NCBI GenBank assembly: GCA_021781255.1
Contig: JAJXXG010000764.1
Location: forward strand, 1-5,292
DNA: 5,292 nt
Source of the DNA: Acidobacteriota bacterium
GTDB lineage: Bacteria; Acidobacteriota; Terriglobia; Terriglobales; Acidobacteriaceae
Direction: 5' to 3'
A model generated the notes under the pieces. The model was not told the DNA's origin, did not search any database, and saw only the letters and a list, made by a program, of their open reading frames with translations. How positions within the stretch are numbered: the first letter of the stretch is position 1; each line of letters opens with the position of its first letter. A program made the position numbers and the translations under genes. This document shows positions 1 through 5,166 of this stretch, piece after piece.

Positions 1-2
1 AA

Positions 3-953
3 GCTGCACAAGATTTCCGGCTTGAGACGGTGGTTGACGCTTCTCTAATCGTGGATGGCACGATCACCGCTGCAAAGATTGCCGCCGGGGCCATCACCGC
101 TGACATGATCACAACCGGCACGCTCAACGCGGCCAACGTTAACGTGGAAAACCTCAACGCGAGCAACATCACCGCGGGCGACCTGAACTGTTCCGCTATT
201 ACATTGCAGAACCAGAACCTCAGCACTTTTTTGAATGGTCAGGGCTCAATCATTCCCCTGCAGCCTTTTTCTCTCAGTTTTTCAGCGACCCCTACCTCCG
301 TGACGCTCAATTGGGCGACGACCTCCCTCTATCGGGCAGACGGTTCGACCATCACAATCCCTGCCGGGTCGCTTCAGTACACGGGCCTTACTGCCGGGAC
401 GTTTTACTGGCTGTATCCATACGTCAGCATCGCAGGACTCACCGTCGCGTGTGTCGCCCCGCCAAGCCCGACGCAGAATGCCTACTACGCAATTCAGACT
501 CAGTTCGACGGGCGCTCCCAAATCAGTCCGTTTTCGTTCACGACGCCGACCTCCGGGACCGGCGGAGGCAGCGTCGGCAGCATCTGCCCCGAGGCATCCG
601 AGGAGGTCGATGTGCAGGGGCGCGGACCCACGCGCGTGGACGCCGTGAAGATCGGTGACATGGTGCGCGGGTATGATTTCGCGGCGGGAAAGGACGTGTA
701 CCGCCGCGTGCTCTGGATACAGGTCAGCGATCGAGCTAGCTGGCGCGTGGTTGCGGGGCACAAGGTGTCGCCCGTCGAGCCCGTCTACCTCGGCGGCAAA
801 TGGGTAGCCGCCTTTCAGGCCTCGGCGACCATTGCAACAGACATCTCCCATGCCGTCAAGATCATGGTCGATGCAGCTGACGACCAAGGGCACAATTATT
901 ACCTGGTGGCTCGAACTGAGCTGCTGATCCACAACGCTGTACCTGTCTGCTAG
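3..953 (+). CDS. Phage tail tip/fibre protein, C-terminal part, ending in a Hint domain (5' partial)
   Basis: The frame is open to the left edge, so the gene begins upstream; the GTG at 30 is only the first start-like codon inside it. Residue numbers count from that GTG. Residues about 9-62 form roughly five 10-11-residue repeats (for example TITAAKIAAG, AITADMITTG), as in the stalks of lambda J-like host-specificity and tail fibre proteins. Residues about 78-140 resemble a fibronectin type III domain (SVTLNW ... YTGLTAGTFYWLYPYV). A Gly/Ser linker (174-184) leads to a Hint-like domain: Cys186, the KIGDMV motif (207-212), SPVEPVYLGGKWV (247-259), and terminal YYLV ... LLIHN with His301-Asn302, then AVPVC and the stop. 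The role is inferred: virion tail tip, receptor contact, with possible self-cleavage of the C-terminal domain. The family's usual block-B His appears to be Glu250, so activity is uncertain. The tail assignment is fairly sure; the Hint call rests on motif order only. Confidence 0.8.
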   Translation, partial: AAQDFRLETVVDASLIVDGTITAAKIAAGAITADMITTGTLNAANVNVENLNASNITAGDLNCSAITLQNQNLSTFLNGQGSIIPLQPFSLSFSATPTSVTLNWATTSLYRADGSTITIPAGSLQYTGLTAGTFYWLYPYVSIAGLTVACVAPPSPTQNAYYAIQTQFDGRSQISPFSFTTPTSGTGGGSVGSICPEASEEVDVQGRGPTRVDAVKIGDMVRGYDFAAGKDVYRRVLWIQVSDRASWRVVAGHKVSPVEPVYLGGKWVAAFQASATIATDISHAVKIMVDAADDQGHNYYLVARTELLIHNAVPVC

Positions 954-962
954 GAGGGCACG

Positions 963-1295
963 ATGCAGTCGCTTTTCATGCTATCCCCCGTCTATACCGG
1001 TGCCCAGGGACAAACGCTCCCGGTGGCGGCTGACTACGCGTCCTCCTGGGTGTGCCCGCGATTCCCCGATGCGCCGCAAACCCAGGCGCTCGTCTGGATT
1101 GAGACGACCCCGCAGCAGCTTGCGGCTGCGGCGCAGGACGCGCGACTCACTATTTGCCCTTCGCTCGGCAGTCTGGCCGCGCCGGCCTCAGTCGTCGCCA
1201 GTTACGCGACATGGGGGACGGCCGCAGGCATGTCTATGGACGAGCTTATCGGCCACCTGGCAACCATAGAGCCGGCATTTCTATCGTGCGGATGA
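963..1295 (+). CDS. Small phage protein of unknown function, downstream of tail fibre
   Basis: This is a 110-residue protein I do not recognise. The ATG follows the fibre stop by nine bases and has a strong ribosome site (GGAGGG, 953-958), which supports both the start and co-transcription with the fibre gene. The sequence has no signal peptide or clear membrane span. It is Ala-rich, with three spaced cysteines (WVCPRF, TICPSL and the terminal LSCG). The middle (ALVWIETTPQQLAAAAQDARLTICPSL) and a C-terminal Ala/Met-rich stretch (YATWGTAAGMSMDELIGHLATIEPAF) look like a compact soluble fold. Its position right behind a tail fibre gene fits a fibre-assembly chaperone or minor tail component, but nothing in the sequence proves this. 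Confidence 0.7.
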   Translation: MQSLFMLSPVYTGAQGQTLPVAADYASSWVCPRFPDAPQTQALVWIETTPQQLAAAAQDARLTICPSLGSLAAPASVVASYATWGTAAGMSMDELIGHLATIEPAFLSCG

Positions 1296-1445
1296 GTTCG
1301 GACGATTCAGACGACGCAAGCTCCTGCACAAGGTCCATGGCGTATAACAGACACCTCGACCGTGAGTGTATAGCCGGTCGCGAAATTGTGTGCAAAGTGA
1401 AATTCCTCCCGCATCAAACGCTTTCGCGTGAACAAGGAGGCCTCC

Positions 1446-1988
1446 ATGGCTGATGTAGATAAGGCGGTGCAGTTTGTGCTGCATCAGGAAGACGAGTCGC
1501 TCAGTGGCGACATTACCACACTCCCCGGCGACCGCGGCGGTCCGACCCGCTTCGGGCTTGCGTCCGCATCTCACCCCGACCTGATGGCCGATGGCTACTA
1601 TGAGGTCGAGAATGGCGCGCCGAAGATCGCGCACGATGAAGCGCTGGCCATCGCAGAGAAAGCCTACGCCGAGCAGTATGCGGCCAAGGTGCAGCTTGAG
1701 CACATCGACGACCAGGATGTCGCCAACCGCGTTCTGAGCTTCGCTGTGAACGAGGGACCGCATGAGGCCGTGGCCCTGCTCCAGCGCGCACTGAATACGT
1801 GCGGCTCCAGTCTCTCGGTGGATGGGATTCTCGGGGGCGCCACGCTCGCGGCCGTCAACGCTGCCGACCCCGCGCAGGTAATCGCCTCTCTGCGTGCGCA
1901 GCAATCCGGCTTCTATCGGCGGCTCGTGGCGGCTCGCCCTGATTTGCTGCCCTACTTGCACGGGCTTCTCAACCGCGCCGAAGCGTGA
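1446..1988 (+). CDS. Phage endolysin, GH108-type N-acetylmuramidase with C-terminal peptidoglycan-binding domain
   Basis: This 180-residue protein should cut the glycan strand of host peptidoglycan at the end of the lytic cycle. Residues about 7-90 match the GH108 lysozyme layout: QEDESLSG takes the place of the usual EGG(Y) motif, with Glu15 the likely catalytic acid, followed by GDRGGPTRFGLA (28-39), the typical GGxTxFGI segment. Residues about 97-175 fit a PG_binding_3-like domain (SFAVNEG, DGILGGATLAAVNA) ending in FYRRLV ... LPYLHGLLNRA. I chose ATG 1446 over an upstream in-frame GTG at 1428 because AAGGAGG (1434-1440) lies five bases before the ATG and would fall inside the longer version. 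No signal peptide is visible, so export should depend on a holin, and candidates follow immediately. A 150-base gap separates it from the gene before. Family assignment is confident; activity is inferred. Confidence 0.9.
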   Translation: MADVDKAVQFVLHQEDESLSGDITTLPGDRGGPTRFGLASASHPDLMADGYYEVENGAPKIAHDEALAIAEKAYAEQYAAKVQLEHIDDQDVANRVLSFAVNEGPHEAVALLQRALNTCGSSLSVDGILGGATLAAVNAADPAQVIASLRAQQSGFYRRLVAARPDLLPYLHGLLNRAEA

Positions 1989-1998
1989 AAGGACTGCG

Positions 1999-2211
1999 AT
2001 GAATAATCTCTGGAATTTCCTTGTGGCGCACTGGGCTCCGATCAGCGCAGCCGTGGTCTATGTGCTGGTGGCCCTGCGTGCGACGATGCCGGCGCCGGGA
2101 ACCAGGTTCGACGGCTACCAATGGTTCTATGACTTCACTGGCGTTCTTGTGAATCAGCATCAACGCCCTATCCTTCCGGCGGAGACGCCGGGCAACCTAA
2201 AACAGCAGTAG
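1999..2211 (+). CDS. Small single-span membrane protein, holin candidate
   Basis: This is a 70-residue protein. The start is ATG 1999, with AAAGGA (1988-1993) five bases upstream and ten bases after the endolysin stop. The frame is open further upstream, but that stretch overlaps the endolysin and is a shadow. Residues about 9-29 (VAHWAPISAAVVYVLVALRAT) form one membrane span. A short loop and an aromatic segment, GYQWFYDFTGVLVN (39-52), follow, then a polar Pro/Gln-rich tail. One span plus an aromatic segment directly after an endolysin fits a small holin or holin partner, but sequence alone does not show pore formation. An alternative is a structural membrane protein of unknown role. It appears translationally linked to the lysin and the two genes after it. 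Confidence 0.7.
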   Translation: MNNLWNFLVAHWAPISAAVVYVLVALRATMPAPGTRFDGYQWFYDFTGVLVNQHQRPILPAETPGNLKQQ

Positions 2212-2234
2212 CCACCGGCGCATCCGCGTCAGAA

Positions 2235-2573
2235 ATGAGCATCGCAATGAACTTCCTCGATGAAATCAAGAAGATCGGAACCGACGTTGAGAGTTTCCTG
2301 AAGGCCGTGGTCAGCGGCGCATCCACTTTGCAGAAGGTCTGGAGCACCCTTAGCGGTCCGACGATCGCGGCCGCGGGTGCCGTCTTCTACGACGTGGTGC
2401 AGGCCGTTTCGAGCGGGGAGTCGGCGGCTGCTAGCGCCGCAAGCGGAAACGCCCTGGGCGCGTTCGCTTTGAGCGAGACCACCCTTGGCCTGGTCCAGAA
2501 GGTTGTTGCGGACTTCAAGGCGGGCTCCGCCACCGTCAAGGCCGATTTCGAAGCGCTCGGAATCAAACTCTAG
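2235..2573 (+). CDS. Alanine-rich hypothetical phage protein in lysis module
   Basis: This 112-residue protein is not recognised. Residues about 5-25 form an amphipathic helix (FLDEIKKIGTDVESFLKAVV). Residues about 40-60 (SGPTIAAAGAVFYDVVQAV) are hydrophobic and could insert in or lie on a membrane. An Ala/Ser-rich stretch follows, with two further predicted helices (LGLVQKVVADFKAG and VKADFEALGIKL). Two closely spaced ATGs (2235 and 2247) are possible starts; neither has a clear Shine-Dalgarno, so the true N-terminus may be MNFLDEIKK. It lies 23 bases after the holin candidate and two bases before the next gene, so it is almost certainly part of the same transcript. A holin-associated or antiholin role is only a guess from position. 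Confidence 0.65.
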   Translation: MSIAMNFLDEIKKIGTDVESFLKAVVSGASTLQKVWSTLSGPTIAAAGAVFYDVVQAVSSGESAAASAASGNALGAFALSETTLGLVQKVVADFKAGSATVKADFEALGIKL

Positions 2574-2575
2574 TT

Positions 2576-3232
2576 ATGAATCGCATCATCGCAAACGCGC
2601 TTGGCGTCTGCCTTATCGCCGCCGCCTGCCTTGTGGGGTGGGCGGCATGGCGGTGGGGTGAGTCAGCGCCGGGGCCGACCGGCGCAATCGTAGAGGGGGT
2701 CGCGCAGGTCCTCGCTGCCGTGAACCGCCCGTGCGCGCCGGGACCGTGCGGTACGCTGGCCGTCGCAGACAAGACGATCACCAAGGTCGGAGACGCGATT
2801 GTCACGACGCAGTTGCAGGAGCGCGCCATCGCGCCACACACATTGGCCGCCGTCGATGCGCTCAAGGGGTCCGCTAACGCGCTCACCGCCACCTCTCAGG
2901 CGGCTACAGGCTCATTCCGCGCATTGGACGGCTCCGCGTATGCACTGACCGGCACGCTCCATGCAGCGACAGACACTCTTCATGCAGCGAAGGCCCCGAT
3001 CGATGCGTTCACGACGGATGCGGTAGATCTGGACGCCATCCTGAAAGACAGGGCTATTCACGAGACCCTCACCAACATCGCCGGTATGACAGACAGCGGC
3101 AACAAGATGCTTGCCGACGCGCAGTGGAAGGAACACCAACTGCTTCATCCCGACAAGGTGAAGTTGGGCTTTTGGGGAAGCGTGTGGCTTGGAGCGAAAT
3201 ACGTGCACCAGTTCGAGCCGCCGCTCTTCTAG
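2576..3232 (+). CDS. Membrane-anchored protein with alanine heptad repeats, unknown function
   Basis: This is a 218-residue protein. Residues 5-26 form an N-terminal membrane anchor or uncleaved signal (ALGVCLIAAACLVGWAAW); the cysteine context is not a canonical lipobox. Residues about 30-88 include two cysteines, PCAPGPC (52-58). Residues 96-144 are seven consecutive seven-residue units, each ending in Ala and starting with Leu or Ala, and residues 89-95 may be an eighth; this suggests a long Ala-packed helix. The C-terminal 25 residues (KLGFWGSVWLGAKYV ... PPLF) are hydrophobic and aromatic and could touch a second membrane. The ATG is two bases after the previous stop with no good ribosome site, pointing to coupled translation. 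Position at the end of a lysis cassette and the anchor-plus-helix layout loosely recall an inner-membrane spanin, but no spanin family is recognised. Confidence 0.7.
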   Translation: MNRIIANALGVCLIAAACLVGWAAWRWGESAPGPTGAIVEGVAQVLAAVNRPCAPGPCGTLAVADKTITKVGDAIVTTQLQERAIAPHTLAAVDALKGSANALTATSQAATGSFRALDGSAYALTGTLHAATDTLHAAKAPIDAFTTDAVDLDAILKDRAIHETLTNIAGMTDSGNKMLADAQWKEHQLLHPDKVKLGFWGSVWLGAKYVHQFEPPLF

Positions 3233-3263
3233 CGCCTCAAATCAGGTGGAAAATCGGAAGTGG

Positions 3264-3300
3264 GAGCCCTTGGCCTCGGCCTGGGGCTCTTTCTTATTTT
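3264..3300 (+). terminator. Intrinsic terminator ending the late/lysis operon
   Basis: GAGCCC (3264-3269) pairs with GGGCTC (3284-3289), and an inner GGC/GCC stem closes a CTCG loop. The hairpin is followed at once by the T-rich run TTTCTTATTTT (3290-3300). It sits 31 bases after the stop of the last late gene. On the minus strand the DNA beyond the hairpin is less T-rich (ATTTTCC a few bases on), so it may stop transcription of the converging regulator gene only weakly. Confidence 0.85.
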
Positions 3301-3485
3301 GGGCGCTTGCTGACCGCATCAGCGAGCTGGCGCTCGGCGATCATGCGGTCGCGTTCCTGTTGCATCTTCTCCCAGATCCAACCACGGATAAGATTACTGC
3401 GATCTACACCGGTCTCTTCGGCCATGCGCTCCAAAAAGTCATAGAACTTCCGCGTCACGGTGAGCATTATCCTCTTGTCGGCCAT
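3294..3485 (-). CDS. Ribbon-helix-helix (Arc/CopG-like) DNA-binding regulator
   Basis: This is a 63-residue minus-strand protein. The pattern KRIMLTVTRKFYDFLERMAEETGVDRSNLIRGWIWEKM fits the ribbon-helix-helix fold: a short strand (RIMLTV, about 5-10) for the DNA groove, helix 1 (FYDFLERMAEETG), then GVDRSNLIR, the usual turn and helix 2. The charged tail (about 40-63) is extra. Such proteins bind short repeats as dimers of dimers. I prefer ATG 3485; an in-frame ATG at 3545 has an AAAGG-like site and would add 20 mostly hydrophobic residues, but that stretch is made of short DNA repeats and looks non-coding. The TAA stop lies in the T tract of the late terminator. The gene is divergent from the integrase and shares with it a region full of palindromes, so auto-regulation and control of the integrase are plausible. 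No toxin gene is next to it. Confidence 0.75.
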   Translation of the reverse strand: MADKRIMLTVTRKFYDFLERMAEETGVDRSNLIRGWIWEKMQQERDRMIAERQLADAVSKRPK

Positions 3486-3512
3486 ATAGTTGCACGCTAC
3501 ATCGTCGGCTAG

Positions 3513-3547
3513 GTGCGCCACGAGTGCGCCAAACACATACCACATAC
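3513..3547. repeat. Short direct repeats upstream of the RHH gene
   Basis: GTGCGCCA occurs at 3513-3520 and again at 3524-3531, a period of 11 bases, close to one helical turn. It is followed by a perfect tandem CACATAC at 3534-3540 and 3541-3547. Ribbon-helix-helix proteins often bind arrays of 7-8-base repeats, so these could be binding sites for the adjacent regulator. This is inferred from position; no binding is shown. Confidence 0.5.
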
Positions 3548-3554
3548 GCCTTTT

Positions 3555-3587
3555 GGGTCATTTTGTGACCCTAATCACAGATTAGGG
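3555..3587. promoter_or_regulatory. Two overlapping perfect palindromes, likely operator
   Basis: GGGTCA (3555-3560) and TGACCC (3566-3571) are inverted around a five-base centre. The last three bases of that palindrome also start a second one, CCCTAATC (3569-3576), ACA, GATTAGGG (3580-3587), with eight-base arms. The pair lies between the divergent regulator and integrase genes. The second palindrome would sit between the -35 and -10 regions of a possible integrase promoter. Either arm set could be an operator for a dimeric repressor. As RNA, the two hairpins could not both form fully because they share the CCC. Confidence 0.6.
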
Positions 3588-3596
3588 CGATAGAAT
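3568..3596 (+). promoter_or_regulatory. Possible integrase promoter
   Basis: TAGAAT (3591-3596) matches five of six bases of a sigma-70 -10 element and lies about 97 bases before the integrase ATG. The matching -35 position (about 3568-3573, ACCCTA) is poor, so the promoter may be weak, need an activator, or use another sigma factor. The strong palindrome at 3569-3587 fills the spacer, which is a classic place for repression. Confidence 0.3.
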
Positions 3597-3692
3597 TCGA
3601 GACAATTTCCTCATCGACTGCACACAATTTCGCATGGTGCCCCAGACTCGGTGCACAGGTAGTTACTGCTCACTGAATCTGCGGAGGATTCC

Positions 3693-3968
3693 ATGTACGC
3701 GCGCTCTCTGGATAGCTGTCGTTCTGCCCCCTGGGCGTTGGATCAACATACGCTGGGGCACTTGGATTGCCCCGCGTGCGAAAGGGCTCGTTCGTTGACA
3801 CTTGCACGCATCTCTTCTAACCTCTCATTCTCCGTAGCGGCTGCGCTCTGGCTCGAATCCCGGTCATTCCGGGGAGTGCCCGGCGCCATCACTGCCCGCT
3901 ACATCCGCGAAAAGACGGAACTCTGCTACGCCCAGTATGTCGATTCGCTCAACCTGTTCTTCTCATAG
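3693..3968 (+). pseudogene. int: Tyrosine integrase, N-terminal fragment, cut off by in-frame amber codon
   Basis: This 91-codon segment starts at ATG 3693 with a strong ribosome site (GGAGG, 3683-3687) and ends at TAG 3966-3968. The next 341 codons continue in the same frame as an integrase. Residues about 42-91 (LSFSVAAALWLESRSF, ITARYIREKTELCYAQYVDSL, NLFFS) look like the first helices of the SAM-like core-binding domain of tyrosine recombinases. The text straight after the stop (LPLEKIHLGHLREYQEAR) is the normal continuation of that domain. The fragment therefore carries the true start of the integrase, and the TAG most simply replaces a sense codon such as CAG, AAG, GAG or TGG. Residues 23-29 (HLDCPAC) hold a small His/Cys cluster of unknown significance. 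Alone the fragment should not be functional. Confidence 0.75.
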
Positions 3969-4994
3969 TTGCCTCTCGAAAAAATCCATCTCGGCCACCT
4001 GCGCGAGTACCAGGAAGCGCGCATTGCCGGCGCGGCTCCCTTCATCCGCTATCGACGGCCGCAAGACGCCAAACCTCGCAGGCTCAAAGATGGAACCATG
4101 CTGCCTCCCAAAGGGAAACAGCCCTGCCCGGCGCGGTCCAAGCAGGTCAACCAGGAACTCTGCATCTTGAAAATGATCCTCCGCCGCGCTGGCTGCTGGA
4201 CCGAGGAGATGGACGAGTTCTACGAACGCCTTGAAGAAGAGATAAGCGATATTTCGCGCGCCCTCTCGTTCGACGAGCAACGCCGCTGGCTTGACGTTGC
4301 GCAGGTTTCCGAGCGCTGGTGGATCGTTCACTGGTACTCGGAACTCGCCTTCGGCACCAGCATGGGCACGAACGAGATGCGCTCCCTGCGCATCGGCGAC
4401 GTGAACCTGGGCAACGGCATTGTCAGCGTGCCGAGTGGAGGCGCAAAGAACCCGTACCGCGCCCGCACCATCCCGCTGATTACAGCCGAGGCCAAGTGGG
4501 CAGCCGAGCAACTGCTCAAGCGCGCGAACGACCTTGGCTCAACCGAACCGCAGCACTACCTGTTTCCCTTTCGGCAGCGATGCAATCCGAAGGGACAGCA
4601 GGCGCGGCATGGCGGCGAGATTCCCGACTTCGATCCGACCCGGCCCATGACCGTGGGCGGAATCAAGAAGATGTGGGACGAGGTCCGCAAGGCCTCGGGG
4701 CTGACCTGGTTCCGTCCCTACGACACGCGGCACACGGCGCTCACGCGGTGGGCAGAGAGCGGCATGGATATTCCCATGCTCCTCGCGCTCGCTGGCCACG
4801 TTTCGATTCGCATGTTGCGGCACTACGTCCACATCAGCGATAGCGCCAAGCGCCGCGCACTCGAAACGGCCATGCGCCAGACCGCTCCAGCTTCTACCCC
4901 GCCGAAGTTTGGCCCAGCGTCGGAGACGAATCCGAGCGCAAGTCCGTTCTACGCACCGCGCGCTGCGGTCGGAGGAGGTTGGCGTTTCAGGTAA
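3969..4994 (+). CDS. int: Phage tyrosine integrase, catalytic part (frame continues from an upstream fragment across TAG)
   Basis: This segment of 341 codons begins right after the amber at 3966-3968, in the same frame as the N-terminal piece; together they would make about 433 residues. The first codon, TTG 3969, has no ribosome site and is not a convincing independent start. Residues 2-20 (PLEKIHLGHLREYQEARIA) finish the core-binding domain. The catalytic domain shows ALSFDEQRRWL (about 98-108), SMGTNEMRSLRIGDV (131-145), Lys160 in GGAKNPYRARTIPL, YDTRH with Arg254 (a Tyr in place of the first His of HxxR), LAGH with His277, and the nucleophile Tyr286 in LRHYVHIS. The usual first catalytic Arg position holds Gly133; Arg138 or Arg141 nearby may serve. 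The protein would recombine attP with a tRNA-Arg gene, and the matching att fragment is 170 bases downstream. The family is certain; whether an active protein is made is doubtful. Confidence 0.85.
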   Translation: MPLEKIHLGHLREYQEARIAGAAPFIRYRRPQDAKPRRLKDGTMLPPKGKQPCPARSKQVNQELCILKMILRRAGCWTEEMDEFYERLEEEISDISRALSFDEQRRWLDVAQVSERWWIVHWYSELAFGTSMGTNEMRSLRIGDVNLGNGIVSVPSGGAKNPYRARTIPLITAEAKWAAEQLLKRANDLGSTEPQHYLFPFRQRCNPKGQQARHGGEIPDFDPTRPMTVGGIKKMWDEVRKASGLTWFRPYDTRHTALTRWAESGMDIPMLLALAGHVSIRMLRHYVHISDSAKRRALETAMRQTAPASTPPKFGPASETNPSASPFYAPRAAVGGGWRFR

Positions 4995-5002
4995 CCCGAT
5001 CC

Positions 5003-5034
5003 GCAGGGCGACTGCTCGTTTTGCGTTGCCCTGT
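5003..5034. other. Long hairpin just after the integrase
   Basis: CAGGGCGAC (5004-5012) pairs with GTTGCCCTG (5025-5033) with one G-T pair, and G5003/T5034 can extend it; the loop is 12 bases. It starts nine bases after the integrase stop. There is no T tract on either side, so an intrinsic terminator is unlikely unless factor-assisted. It may be an mRNA 3'-end stabiliser or part of attachment-site structure. Confidence 0.5.
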
Positions 5035-5055
5035 GGAAAACATCCGCGACAGCGG

Positions 5056-5111
5056 TCACACTTTCCCCCTTGACACCCATCGGAACGAGGCATAAGGTGT
5101 TCACAGTTTCC
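5056..5111 (+). repeat. Direct repeat TCACANTTTCC in attachment arm, possible integrase arm sites
   Basis: TCACACTTTCC (5056-5066) and TCACAGTTTCC (5101-5111) differ in one base of eleven and are spaced 45 bases apart, in the same orientation. They lie between the integrase and the tRNA-derived core, where phage integrases bind short arm-type direct repeats. The assignment is from position and repetition only. Confidence 0.4.
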
Positions 5112-5166
5112 TTTCCTGCTGAGCGCGTCTTGGACGTTAGAACTACAGGCAGGGTTACGGTGCACT

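Noticed and set aside
282..932. A 216-codon minus-strand frame opposite the tail fibre gene.
   Set aside because: It lies wholly inside the clearly phage-like plus-strand gene, is rich in Arg/Gly/His as GC-rich shadows are, and shows no domain.
1292..1453. A 53-codon frame whose ATG overlaps the previous stop (ATGA) and which runs into the lysin start.
   Set aside because: No ribosome site, several codons rare for this region (AGG, AGA, ATA), no recognisable motif, and it overlaps the well-supported lysin start. Translational coupling is possible but unsupported, so the 150-base gap is treated as non-coding.
1281..1961. A 226-codon minus-strand frame opposite the endolysin.
   Set aside because: It is antisense to a gene with clear GH108 motifs and looks like a shadow of high-GC coding sequence.
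3690..3780. A His/Cys cluster (HLDCPAC) in the integrase N-terminus as a zinc finger.
   Set aside because: There are only two cysteines and nearby histidines, with no second half of a finger. Noted but not called.
5070..5098. TTGACA with TAAGGT 17 bases later, a possible promoter reading into the tRNA fragment.
   Set aside because: The -35 is perfect but the -10 matches only three of six bases (or CATAAG at a short 15-base spacing), and there is no gene to drive on this strand. Probably coincidental.
4539..5165. A 208-codon minus-strand frame covering the integrase 3' end and attachment arm.
   Set aside because: It is antisense to the conserved catalytic motifs of the integrase, has Cys/Arg-rich unstructured composition and no start context.
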